Positions 44,454-54,000 of a stretch of DNA of 64,000 nucleotides are shown here, in pieces (the stretch's first letter is position 1; each line of letters opens with the position of its first letter). The position numbers were made by a program, and so were the translations under genes. This DNA comes from Bordetella parapertussis (lineage in GTDB: Bacteria > Pseudomonadota > Gammaproteobacteria > Burkholderiales > SG8-41), in contig CAMDRT010000003.1 in the NCBI GenBank assembly GCA_945906815.1, positions 1-64,000 on the forward strand, given 5' to 3'. The notes beneath the pieces are model-generated. The model saw only the letters and a program-made list of their open reading frames with translations. It did no database searches and was not told the DNA's origin.

Positions 44454-45023
44454 ATGCGCGAAAAACTTTCCCGCCGCCGCCGGCAACTGCTGTTCGCCGG
44501 TAGCGCGGGACTCATCATTTTCCCGGCCGCGGCACAGCTATGCCGCAGCACGCCGCGCGATCAACTCGGCCCGTTCTATAGCCGCGGCGCTCCCGAGCAG
44601 AGCGAATTATGTGCCAGTGGTTCCGGCGGCAGCGAGCGGCTGATGGTTAGCGGGCGTGTCCTCGGTGCCGACTGCAAACCGCTCGCCGGCGCGCGGGTCG
44701 AGGTGTGGCACGCCGATGCCAATGGCGACTACAGCGAATTCACACGTGGCAAGAAAGATGATCCCGCGTGCCTGTTGCGCGCGAGTCTTAAAACCGATGC
44801 CGATGGACGCTATGTTTTTTCGAGCATAGTGCCGGCGCAATATCCGGGACGCCCGCGCCACATCCACTATCGCGTGAGTCATGCGGCGCACGCCACGCTG
44901 GTGACGCAACTTTACTTTGGGCGCGAGCGTGGTGTGGCGGATGACCTCGTCGCGACCTTGCAACGCGACACTCAAGGTGTGGCGCGGGCGGCGTTTGACG
45001 TTACGCTGTCGCGGGCGGGCTAA
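44454..45023 (+). CDS. Secreted intradiol ring-cleavage dioxygenase-like protein
   Basis: A 189-aa protein with a twin-arginine-like N terminus (LSRRRRQLLFAGSAGLI, signal ending PAAAQ). The domain keeps all four ferric-iron ligands of intradiol dioxygenases: Tyr93 in DANGDY, Tyr130 in PAQYPG, and His136 and His138 in PRHIHYRV. It is shorter than catechol or protocatechuate dioxygenases (about 200-300 aa), and the export signal is unusual for them. GTG 44448 is an alternative start. Probably acts on a phenolic compound in the periplasm; substrate unknown. Confidence 0.78.
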   Translation: MREKLSRRRRQLLFAGSAGLIIFPAAAQLCRSTPRDQLGPFYSRGAPEQSELCASGSGGSERLMVSGRVLGADCKPLAGARVEVWHADANGDYSEFTRGKKDDPACLLRASLKTDADGRYVFSSIVPAQYPGRPRHIHYRVSHAAHATLVTQLYFGRERGVADDLVATLQRDTQGVARAAFDVTLSRAG

Positions 45024-45047
45024 ACCCTCTGTTCACCCTAGAAAAAG

Positions 45048-45415
45048 TATTTAGCCACAGACCACAGAGTTCAATGGCACTATCTTAAGCGTTTTCAGGA
45101 TGCGCGCCGGTCACCAGCCACAGGTGGTGGCACACGTGCAATGCGCATCCCGCAAGGCAAACTTCAAGACCATTAACCACGGAAAACGCGGAACACACAG
45201 AAAAATTCCGCGCACTTGTTTTTTCCGCGTATTCCGTGTGTTCCGTGGTAAATCGCTCTTAAGATAGCGCCATTGAACACAGAGTTTACAGAGGCAAATC
45301 AACCAGTTGGAGCGATTGTCCCTCTCACCAAACAGGTGAGTGCGACGAGCGAGTGCAAGCACTTGTTTTCTCTGTGTTCCGCGGCGCTCTCTGTGGCTGA
45401 TCTGCTGGATTGAGG
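45048..45415. repeat. Modular intergenic repeat, copy 3
   Basis: Fills the 393-bp gap between the dioxygenase-like gene and ftsX. Block 45084-45186 is the inverse of 43110-43212 in copy 2; the hairpin region 45176-45249 ends in the same TTCCGTGTGTTCCGTGGT arm as copy 1; the stretch after it (CTTAAGATAGCGCCATTGAA) is also in copy 1. The final 130 bp are not shared with the other copies. No coding seen. Confidence 0.75.
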
Positions 45416-45416
45416 T

Positions 45417-46334
45417 TCACTGCGCAGGCTCCGGATCAAACTCCGCCAGATTGCGGCTGGCCGACAGCCACGCGCCGAGCCAGCCGAGCGCGGCGGCGAT
45501 CAGGCACAGACTTAGGGTATCGGGCGCCGAGAGGTGATGCAGCTTGAGGTTCGCAGCGTAAAATTCGGCGAGGCCAGCCAGGCGCTCATTCAGCAGATAC
45601 AGCCCGCCCCAGGTGATCAGCCAGCCGCTCGCGCCCCCGGCCAGACCTAACGCCGTGCCGTAGTACAAAAACGGGCGGCGGATGAACGGGTTGGTGGCGC
45701 CTATCAATTTGGCGACTTCGATCTCGGCGCGCTGTGTCAGTATTTGCAGGCGGATGGTGTTGAAGGTTACTGCCACCAGCGCGCATGCCAGCAACGCCCC
45801 TACTACCAGCACCACCAGCCACGCCAATTGCAATGCCGCATCCAGCCGCCGCGCCCATGCCGAATCGAGCTGCACATGTTCGATTTTGGGCCAGGCTTTG
45901 AATTCATCACGCAGACCTTCGAGCGCGACGAGCGTATTTTCTTTTGCGTTCACCACGAAACCATCCGGCAGCGGATTGCGACCGAGGCTGCTGATGACGT
46001 CGGACAGACCTGATCCGGCCTTTAAGTCCTCCAGCGCCTGAGCGCGCGAGATGAATCTGAATTGGCTCACGCCGGCATGTCGTTGCAAACGGAGGGCGAT
46101 CTCGCGCGTGTCGGTGTCCTCGGCTTCCACTGCCAGAAACAGGCTCACTTGCGGCGTGGGCGCGTTGTCGCGCGCGATGTCCTGTACATTCACCAGTGCC
46201 ACATACAGCGCCAGCGGCAATGCCAGCGCTGCGCCGATCACGCCGATGTTAAGCAGGCTCGCCAGCGGCGTGCGCGCGAGGCGTGCCAGCGTGGCGGTGA
46301 GTCCCAGCCAGTGCTGGCGCAGCCAGTTTCTCAT
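45417..46334 (-). CDS. ftsX: Cell division protein FtsX
   Basis: A 305-aa inner-membrane protein forming the FtsEX complex that controls septal peptidoglycan hydrolases. N-terminal membrane segment (LASLLNIGVIGAALALPLAL), a periplasmic loop domain (about 60-165), then three more hydrophobic segments including LVVLVVGALLACALVAVTF. AEIEVAKLIGATNPFIRRPF is the family signature. Its ATG overlaps the ftsE stop by 4 bp, so they are coupled. Confidence 0.95.
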   Translation of the reverse strand: MRNWLRQHWLGLTATLARLARTPLASLLNIGVIGAALALPLALYVALVNVQDIARDNAPTPQVSLFLAVEAEDTDTREIALRLQRHAGVSQFRFISRAQALEDLKAGSGLSDVISSLGRNPLPDGFVVNAKENTLVALEGLRDEFKAWPKIEHVQLDSAWARRLDAALQLAWLVVLVVGALLACALVAVTFNTIRLQILTQRAEIEVAKLIGATNPFIRRPFLYYGTALGLAGGASGWLITWGGLYLLNERLAGLAEFYAANLKLHHLSAPDTLSLCLIAAALGWLGAWLSASRNLAEFDPEPAQ

Positions 46335-46999
46335 GCGGCGGGCGCGCCTTGCACCAGCTCGCCGTGTTCGAGCGCGATGCAGCGCGGCTGCAAGCGCGCG
46401 GCGAGCTGCTGATCGTGGGTGGCGATCACCACGGTAGCGCCGACCTGATGAAACGAGCGCAGCAACTCGCCGAGTTCCAGCGCATACGCCGCATCGAGAT
46501 TCGCTGTCGGCTCGTCCGCCAGCAAAATCGAAGGCCGGTGCACTATGGCGCGCGCGATGGCGAGCCGTTGCTGCTCACCACCGGAGAGCGTGACCGGCAG
46601 TGACTTTTCTTTGTCCAGCAAGCCCACTTTGTCGAGCGCAGCGCGCACCCGTCGAGCGGCGTCGGCGGCCTGATAGCCGATGATGTTCAGCGGCAGCATC
46701 ACATTCTGGTACACGTTACGGTCATACAGCAATTTGTGATCCTGAAACATCAGGCCGAAATTACGCCGCACATACGGAATCGCCGAAGCGTGCAACGTGC
46801 CGACGTTCTGACCTTGCACCACCACGCTGCCGGAATTGGGCCGCTCAATCGCTGCCATCAGTTTGAGCAGTGTGCTCTTGCCAGCGCCGGAGTGTCCGGT
46901 GATGCACACCATTTCGCCGGCCTGAATTTCCAGCGTGACCGATTTCAGCGCCTCAAAGCCGCCGGGGTAGCGTTTGGTGACGTGGCTGAAGGAAATCAT
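46331..46999 (-). CDS. ftsE: Cell division ATP-binding protein FtsE
   Basis: A 222-aa ABC ATPase. ATG 46999 gives the standard MISFSHVTKRYPGGFEALKS start. Walker A GHSGAGKS at 35-42, the Q-loop region near LMFQDHKLL, signature LSGGEQQRLAIARAI and Walker B ILLADEPTANLD. The frame is open 59 codons further upstream, but that part is not conserved. Pairs with FtsX to convert ATP use into periplasmic signalling at the septum. Confidence 0.96.
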   Translation of the reverse strand: MISFSHVTKRYPGGFEALKSVTLEIQAGEMVCITGHSGAGKSTLLKLMAAIERPNSGSVVVQGQNVGTLHASAIPYVRRNFGLMFQDHKLLYDRNVYQNVMLPLNIIGYQAADAARRVRAALDKVGLLDKEKSLPVTLSGGEQQRLAIARAIVHRPSILLADEPTANLDAAYALELGELLRSFHQVGATVVIATHDQQLAARLQPRCIALEHGELVQGAPAA

Positions 47000-47017
47000 A
47001 AGGGCAGGATAGGCTTG

Positions 47018-47044
47018 AGGACTGAGGACTAAGTCCTCAGTCCT
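47018..47044. repeat. Perfect 13-bp palindrome at the ftsY 3' end
   Basis: AGGACTGAGGACT (47018-47030) and AGTCCTCAGTCCT (47032-47044) flank one central base. It spans the ftsY stop codon and lies between ftsY and ftsE. The arms are made of tandem GAGGACT units. No T-run; too tight for a normal loop, but it could form a stem with a 3-nt loop. Confidence 0.8.
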
Positions 47045-48041
47045 GCAGTAAAGCCGACACAAACTCCGCCGCTTTGAACGGACGCAAATCCTCCAAGCCT
47101 TCACCCACGCCGATAAAACGTACGGGTATCGGCTGGGCGCCCGCTTTGCCTGCGCGCCTATGCGCGATGGCGGCAATCACGCCGCCCTTGGCGGTGCCAT
47201 CGAGCTTGGTCAGCACCAGACCGGTAACGCCCAGCGTGTCATCAAACGCTTGCACTTGCGCCAGCGCGTTCTGGCCGTTGTTGGCGTCGAGCACGATCAG
47301 TATCTCGTGCGGCGCGCCGGGCAGCGCTTTGTCGATAACGCGCTTTACTTTTTTTATTTCATCCATCAGGTTCAGTTGCGTGGGCAGGCGTCCGGCGGTA
47401 TCCGCCAGCACCACGTCGATACCGCGCGCCACTGCTGCATGCATCGCGTCAAACATCACTGCCGCTGCGTCACCCGAGGCTTGGCTGATGACCGCGACGT
47501 TGTTGCGTTCGCCCCACGCTATCAGTTGTTCGCGCGCCGCAGCGCGAAAGGTGTCACCCGCCGCCAGCAGCACTTTTTTGCCCTGTGCCTGATAGTAGTG
47601 TGCGAGCTTGCCGATCGAGGTGGTTTTGCCGGCACCGTTCACCCCCGCCAGCATGATGACAAACGGCTTGTGCGTGCCCACATCCAGCGGCTGCTCTATC
47701 GGCTTTAGCATCGCGGTGAGGTTTTCCGCCAGCGCCTGTTTGAGTTGCACTGCGTCGGTATAGCGTTCGCGCCGCGCTTGCGCGCGCAGGGCATCCAGCA
47801 GGAAAGCGGTGGCGCTCACGCCTACGTCGGCGGACAGCAGCACCGTTTCGAGTTCGCTGTAAAACGCCTCGTCGAGTTTGCGGCCCGCGCCGAACAGCCC
47901 GGCGACCTGCGCGCCGAGTTTTTCGCGCGTTTTTGCAAGCCCTGACTTCAGCCGCGTGAGCCAGCCGCCGGACGGCGTGCCAGCTTCGCCAGCAACCGCG
48001 GGCGCCGCATCTTTGTCTTTGGATTTGAGGAAACCAAACAT
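47037..48041 (-). CDS. ftsY: Signal recognition particle receptor FtsY
   Basis: A 334-aa SRP receptor GTPase with N and G domains. Walker A/G1 GVNGAGKT at 133-140, DTAGRLPTQLNLMDEI (G3), TKLDGTAKGG (G4). The acidic A domain of E. coli is almost absent, as in many betaproteobacteria. Located upstream of ftsE on the minus strand, the common ftsYEX order. Divergent from the M16 peptidase pair. Confidence 0.97.
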   Translation of the reverse strand: MFGFLKSKDKDAAPAVAGEAGTPSGGWLTRLKSGLAKTREKLGAQVAGLFGAGRKLDEAFYSELETVLLSADVGVSATAFLLDALRAQARRERYTDAVQLKQALAENLTAMLKPIEQPLDVGTHKPFVIMLAGVNGAGKTTSIGKLAHYYQAQGKKVLLAAGDTFRAAAREQLIAWGERNNVAVISQASGDAAAVMFDAMHAAVARGIDVVLADTAGRLPTQLNLMDEIKKVKRVIDKALPGAPHEILIVLDANNGQNALAQVQAFDDTLGVTGLVLTKLDGTAKGGVIAAIAHRRAGKAGAQPIPVRFIGVGEGLEDLRPFKAAEFVSALLQD

Positions 48042-48151
48042 CGGGCGTTGTGTCAGAAGCGAAGTCGGGCGCCAAGGGGGGTACCCGGCGCGCTGTAATT
48101 GGATACAATTCTACCCGAAACATTTTGCAGCTCTCTCCTGCGGTGGCGCTT

Positions 48152-49561
48152 ATGGTGAAATATCTGAATAAATGGATGGCGCGGCATGTTGCGCTTGGCG
48201 TGGTTGCGTTTTGCGTGCTAGCGGGGCTGCCAGCCACGGTGTACGCCGCCGACGCGAGCGTGGGCGAACACACGCTCGCCAACGGTATGCGCGTGATTGT
48301 CAAGACCGACCGCCGAGCGCCGGTGGTGGTGTCTATGGTTTGGTACAAGGTGGGCAGTGTGGACGAGGTCAACGGCGTCACCGGCGTCGCGCATGTGCTG
48401 GAGCACATGATGTTCAAGGGCACGAAAACCAATCCCAAGGCGGATTTTTCCAAACTGGTGGCGGCGGTGGGTGGGCGCGACAATGCGTTTACCAGCCGCG
48501 ATTACACCGGCTATTTTCAGACGGTACAAAAAACGCAATTGCCGCTGATGCTCAAGATGGAGGCCGATCGCATGGTCAACACCCTGATCACGCAGGAGGA
48601 ATTCAGCAAGGAAATCAAAGTGGTGATGGAAGAGCGGCGCATGCGCACCGACGACCGCGCACGGTCTGTGGTGTATGAGCAATTGATGGCAACCGCCTTG
48701 CTGGCGCATCCCTATCGCGCGCCGGTGGTGGGCTGGATGAGCGACCTGCAAAGCATGAATGCCGAGGACGCGCGCGCCTTTTATGAAAACTGGTACGCGC
48801 CCAACAACGCCACACTGGTGGTGGTGGGCGATGTGTCGCATGACGAGGTGTTCAAACTGGCGCAGGAACATTTTGGGCCGCACCCCTTCAAAACCTTGCC
48901 GCAGCGTAAGCCGCAGGACGAGCCGCCACAGACCGGCATCCGCCGTATCACCGTCAAAGCGCCCGCCGAACAGCCGTATTTTTTGATGGCGTACCGCGCG
49001 CCCAAACTGCGGGATGCCGAAAAAGACTGGGAGCCGTACGCGCTCGACATGCTGGCCAGCGTGCTCGACGGCAACGGCGCGTCGCGCTTTAGCCGCGAAC
49101 TCATACGCGGCACCCAAATCGCCAGCAGTGTGGATGCCAGCTACGATGGCATGGGCCGCGGCCCGGCGTTCTTTTATTTTTCGGGTGTGCCCACTGCGGG
49201 CAAAACGCTGGCTGAACTGGAGCAAGCGGTGCGCGGCGAGGTCAAAAAAATCATCGACGATGGCGTCACCGAAGATGAGCTGCGGCGCATCAAGGCCCAG
49301 GTCGTCGCTGCGCGCGTGTATGAACGCGATTCCATGTTTTTCCAGGCGCGCCAGATCGGCTCGATGGAAACCTCGGGCTACTCGTACCTGACGATAGATC
49401 TTATGACCGAAAAATTCAAAGCTGTCACCGCCGACCAAGTGCGCGAAGTTGCGCGCCGGTATTTGATCGACAACGCGTTGACCGTGGCCTACCTCGAGCC
49501 ACAGCCGGCGGGCGCCAGAAAGCCCGCCGCACCTGCTGTCGGAGCCCGTCATGCGCAGTAA
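48152..49561 (+). CDS. M16 family zinc peptidase (catalytic subunit)
   Basis: A 469-aa exported M16 peptidase. The signal segment HVALGVVAFCVLAGLPATVY ends at AADA. The inverted zinc motif HVLEH is at 81-85 with the further Glu about 75 residues on (KEIKVVMEERRMR). ATG 48152 is preferred; ATG 48176 also gives a signal. It pairs with the next gene to form a heterodimeric peptidase such as pitrilysin-type periplasmic enzymes. Overlap of 11 bp with that gene indicates coupling. Confidence 0.92.
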   Translation: MVKYLNKWMARHVALGVVAFCVLAGLPATVYAADASVGEHTLANGMRVIVKTDRRAPVVVSMVWYKVGSVDEVNGVTGVAHVLEHMMFKGTKTNPKADFSKLVAAVGGRDNAFTSRDYTGYFQTVQKTQLPLMLKMEADRMVNTLITQEEFSKEIKVVMEERRMRTDDRARSVVYEQLMATALLAHPYRAPVVGWMSDLQSMNAEDARAFYENWYAPNNATLVVVGDVSHDEVFKLAQEHFGPHPFKTLPQRKPQDEPPQTGIRRITVKAPAEQPYFLMAYRAPKLRDAEKDWEPYALDMLASVLDGNGASRFSRELIRGTQIASSVDASYDGMGRGPAFFYFSGVPTAGKTLAELEQAVRGEVKKIIDDGVTEDELRRIKAQVVAARVYERDSMFFQARQIGSMETSGYSYLTIDLMTEKFKAVTADQVREVARRYLIDNALTVAYLEPQPAGARKPAAPAVGARHAQ

Positions 49562-50888
49562 ACTATTGTTTTTATTGACTGTTTTATTGGTGTCAGGCGC
49601 AGCGCAAGCCATACTGCCGATCCAGCACTGGCAAACCGCCAATGGCGCACGGGTTTATTTCGTGGCCAACCGCGACCTGCCGATGCTGGATCTGAGCATC
49701 GACTTTGCCGCCGGCTCGGGCTATGACCGCAGCGAAAAACCCGGCGTGGCGAGCATGACCAATCGCGTCATGCGTCTCGGCGCCGAAGGCATGAGCGAAG
49801 ACGAAATCGCCAGCAAAACGGCTGACGTGGGTGCGGCGATTTCAGGGCGTTTTGACAGCGACCGCGCGGGACTTTCCCTGCGCACGTTATCGAGCCGCGC
49901 GGAGCGCGAGCAGGCGCTGCAGGTCTACACCCGCATTTTGCACCAGCCGCTGTTTCCGCAGCCTGCGTTGGCGCGTGAAAAAACGCGACTTATCGGCTCG
50001 CTCAGGGAATCCGATATTCAGCCGGGCACCATCGCGGGACTGACGTTTAACCGCTTGCTGTATGCCGCGCATCCCTACGGACTGCGTGCGTCGGGCGACA
50101 TCGAAGCGGTGGGCCGCATCACGCGTGACGATCTCACTGCGTTTTACCGGCGTCATTACGTTGCGCGCAATGCCGTCATCGCCATCATGGGCGACCTATC
50201 GCGTGATGAGGCCAACGCCATTGCCGAGCGCATCACCGCGGGTCTGCCCCAGCCGGACGGGCGTGTAGCGCCGGTGCTGCTGCCAGTGGAGGCGCAAGCG
50301 CAAAAGGTAACGCGCTTGATCCCGCACCACGCCTCGCAAAGCCACATTCTCATCGGCGCCATCGGTATTGCGCGCAATGACCCGGATTATTTTCCCTTAT
50401 TCGTCGGCAACTACGTGCTGGGTGGCGGTGGATTTGCCTCGCGCATCAACGAAGAAGTGCGGCAAAAGCGCGGCCTTGCCTATTCGGCGTACAGTTATTT
50501 TTCGCCGTTGGCGCAAAAAGGCTCTTTCGTCATCGGCATGCAGACGCGCAAGGACCAGGCGCAGGAAGCGCTCGATGTCACCTTGAAGACGTTGCGCGAT
50601 TTTGTGGCGCAGGGCCCGACCGCGCAAGAACTGCAGGACGCCAAGGCCAATCTCGTCGGCGGCTTTCCATTGCGTATCGACAACAACCGCAAGATTCATG
50701 AATATCTGGGCGTGATCGGTTTCTACAATCTGCCGCTGCAGTATCTGGATGAATTTACCGGCAATATCGAGCGCGTAACTGCTGCCGATATCCAGCGCGC
50801 CTTTGCCGCCCGCATAGACCCCGACCAACTGATCACGGTAGTGGTGGGTGCTGAAGGCGCTGAAACAGCGGCGGCCGCAGCGAAATAA
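49551..50888 (+). CDS. M16 family peptidase-like partner (non-catalytic)
   Basis: A 445-aa protein of the same fold with signal peptide MRSKLLFLLTVLLVSGAAQA. The place of the HxxEH zinc motif reads GVASMTNRVM, so it cannot bind zinc. The RxxxY-type substrate-contact area is retained (RQKRGLAYSAYSYFSPL), typical of the inactive partner in two-gene M16 systems. Overlaps the catalytic gene by 11 bp. Confidence 0.92.
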   Translation: MRSKLLFLLTVLLVSGAAQAILPIQHWQTANGARVYFVANRDLPMLDLSIDFAAGSGYDRSEKPGVASMTNRVMRLGAEGMSEDEIASKTADVGAAISGRFDSDRAGLSLRTLSSRAEREQALQVYTRILHQPLFPQPALAREKTRLIGSLRESDIQPGTIAGLTFNRLLYAAHPYGLRASGDIEAVGRITRDDLTAFYRRHYVARNAVIAIMGDLSRDEANAIAERITAGLPQPDGRVAPVLLPVEAQAQKVTRLIPHHASQSHILIGAIGIARNDPDYFPLFVGNYVLGGGGFASRINEEVRQKRGLAYSAYSYFSPLAQKGSFVIGMQTRKDQAQEALDVTLKTLRDFVAQGPTAQELQDAKANLVGGFPLRIDNNRKIHEYLGVIGFYNLPLQYLDEFTGNIERVTAADIQRAFAARIDPDQLITVVVGAEGAETAAAAAK

Positions 50889-50981
50889 GTGTCGTGATAA
50901 GTGTCGTGACTGAGCCCGGAATGATTTTTGCTCAAGGTTTCCCCTGCGCTTGCTCTGTGGTGCAGCCCTGCGGTTGTTGAA

Positions 50982-52276
<1,295 letters not shown>

Positions 52277-52560
52277 AACCCGTGACGCGCCCGTTATCTG
52301 CTCCTGCCAGTTTGCCTGCAACAAGGCGGCGGATGTCGCAAACCCACCTTGGGACTTCGGGGTCATCGATAAAGTGCACCGCCTGCGCAACGTGTACAAG
52401 TCGTCCAACGCTCGTCGATGACGGCGCTATTTACGATCCGCTGGCGGATGATCTGATGAGGATGCGCTCCCGAGGCTGCGCCGCTAGATGAAAGGACTTT
52501 ATGGAGCGCGGCCCTTTATTGGCGAACTGAATTTGTGACAAAGTAAAATCAGGATGCGTC

Positions 52561-53451
52561 ATGACCAGCAATCAACTGCCTGTACACGGCAAGAAGACGT
52601 TTGAAGAACTCAAGCTCAACAATGAGCACGGCGCCGAATACTGGAGCGCCCGCGATTTGCAACCTCTGCTGGGCTACAGCCAGTGGCGCCGTTTTGAAGA
52701 CGCGGTAAAACGCGCCGTGATTTCGTGCGAAGCCTCTGGCAATAGCGTAGAGCATCACTTTGCCGACGCCGGCAAACCGATCACGGGTGGTAAAGGTGCG
52801 GTTCAGGTGGTTGACGATTACCAACTTTCCCGCTTCGCCTGCTACCTCATAGCCCAGAATGGTGACCCGCGCAAACCCGAGATCGCCGGGGCGCAGAAAT
52901 ATTTTGCTATCCAGGCCCGCCGTCAAGAGCAGAGTGATCAAGCCGCTGCCGACGTGGAGCGGCTGGAATTGCGCAAGCAGACAGCCGAAGAGTTCAAGGC
53001 ACTATCGGGTGCGGCACAGGATGCCGGCGTACAAAGCAAAATGTTCGGCGTGTTCCACGACGCAGGCTACAAAGGGCTATATGGCGGCCTGGGGCGCGGT
53101 AGCATCAAGCAGCGCAAGGTCATTCCCGAAAAAGACAACCTGCTCGACCGTATGAACGCTACCGAACTGGCGGCCAACCAGTTTCGCATGACCCAGACCC
53201 GCGACAAGCTCGCCCGCGACCGTGTAGGCAGTCAGGCACATGCGATCCAGACCCATGAGCAGGTCGGCAAGGAAGTGCGGGATGCCATCAAGCGCATAGG
53301 CGGCACGTTGCCGGAAAATATTCCGCCTGCCGAGCACATCAAGGAAGTTGAAAAACGGGTCAAGAAGGCGATCCCGAAGTTAACGCTGGATGAGCGCGAA
53401 GCGGGTGGTTTACTGGGTGATGCTGTCGATAAGCGCAAGGATAGCCGGTGA
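52561..53451 (+). CDS. dinD: DNA-damage-inducible protein DinD
   Basis: A 296-aa protein of the DinD family with a BRO-N-like N-terminal domain (EYWSARDLQPLLGYSQWRRF) and the conserved GDPRKPEIAGAQKYFAIQARRQE. E. coli DinD inhibits RecA-driven strand exchange. Start ATG 52561 with CAGGA upstream. I found no SOS box (CTG-N10-CAG) in the leader, so induction by LexA is not supported here. First intact gene of the 52.5-56.1 kb accessory patch. Confidence 0.9.
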   Translation: MTSNQLPVHGKKTFEELKLNNEHGAEYWSARDLQPLLGYSQWRRFEDAVKRAVISCEASGNSVEHHFADAGKPITGGKGAVQVVDDYQLSRFACYLIAQNGDPRKPEIAGAQKYFAIQARRQEQSDQAAADVERLELRKQTAEEFKALSGAAQDAGVQSKMFGVFHDAGYKGLYGGLGRGSIKQRKVIPEKDNLLDRMNATELAANQFRMTQTRDKLARDRVGSQAHAIQTHEQVGKEVRDAIKRIGGTLPENIPPAEHIKEVEKRVKKAIPKLTLDEREAGGLLGDAVDKRKDSR

Positions 53452-53527
53452 TTTGACGGCGCAGCTCGGGCGAGGCTTCGGGGTCCCCAATCTCAGCTAG
53501 ATGCGTAAGTTCTATACGCTATGACCC

Positions 53528-53758
53528 ATGCCCTTAATTTTTCAGACACCGCCTGAAACATTGACAGTGCCCGCAAGCAACGACCGAAAATTGCAGACAC
53601 TGTCTGAAACAGCCGGCGCAGCCCGCCAGAACTTCCTGATGCTGGCAGATATCGCCAACCGCTTTCCCCTGCCCTGGTCGGTCTACGCTCGCCTGTCGAG
53701 GACGAGAGTGAGTAAAATCGACAGCGTTACGTGCAAACTATCTTGTCGAGCGGTGTAG
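53528..53758 (+). pseudogene. Possible DUF1016/YhcG nuclease fragment
   Basis: The 326-bp gap after dinD holds a 76-codon reading whose end (IANRFPLPWSVYARLSRTRV) looks like the conserved segment of DUF1016 proteins just before the nuclease domain (typically PWSHYVRLLSV). The rest is absent, and the N-terminal part seems composed of repeated QTL/ETLxVP units. Read as a fragment of a PDDEXK-type defence-associated gene; low certainty. Confidence 0.35.
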
Positions 53759-53789
53759 CCCTGACCGTGGCTTTAGAATGGAGACGGCA

Positions 53790-53974
53790 ATGAATCGCAC
53801 TCGTGCTCTTGCGTTGCTCGCGCAGAGCAAGCCGATCCTGGCTGCGCGCTACGGCGTGACCCAACTTGCCCTGTTCGGCTCCACCGCGCGCAGTCATGCG
53901 CGTAGCGATAGCGACTTGATGTCCTGGTCGCCTTCGATGGGCCGGCACCGGGGTTACGCTTCGGCAGGGTTTGA
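53790..53974 (+). pseudogene. Frameshifted MNT-family nucleotidyltransferase (mntA-like)
   Basis: Starts MNRTRALALLAQSKPILAAR and keeps GVTQLALFGSTARSHARSDSD, the MNT Gly-Ser motif and first Asp. One base is missing near 53916: the following frame reads DVLVAFDGPAPGLRFGRV and stops at 53972-53974, while the original frame leads into unrelated sequence. The C-terminal half is also missing. No HEPN partner remains beside it; the DUF2130 gene starts 26 bp later. Confidence 0.75.
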
Positions 53975-54000
53975 GTGTCGAATTTCTCGGAGCTAAACGG

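Noticed and set aside
52490..52560. LexA/SOS box upstream of dinD
   Set aside because: No CTG-N10-CAG match was found in the leader.
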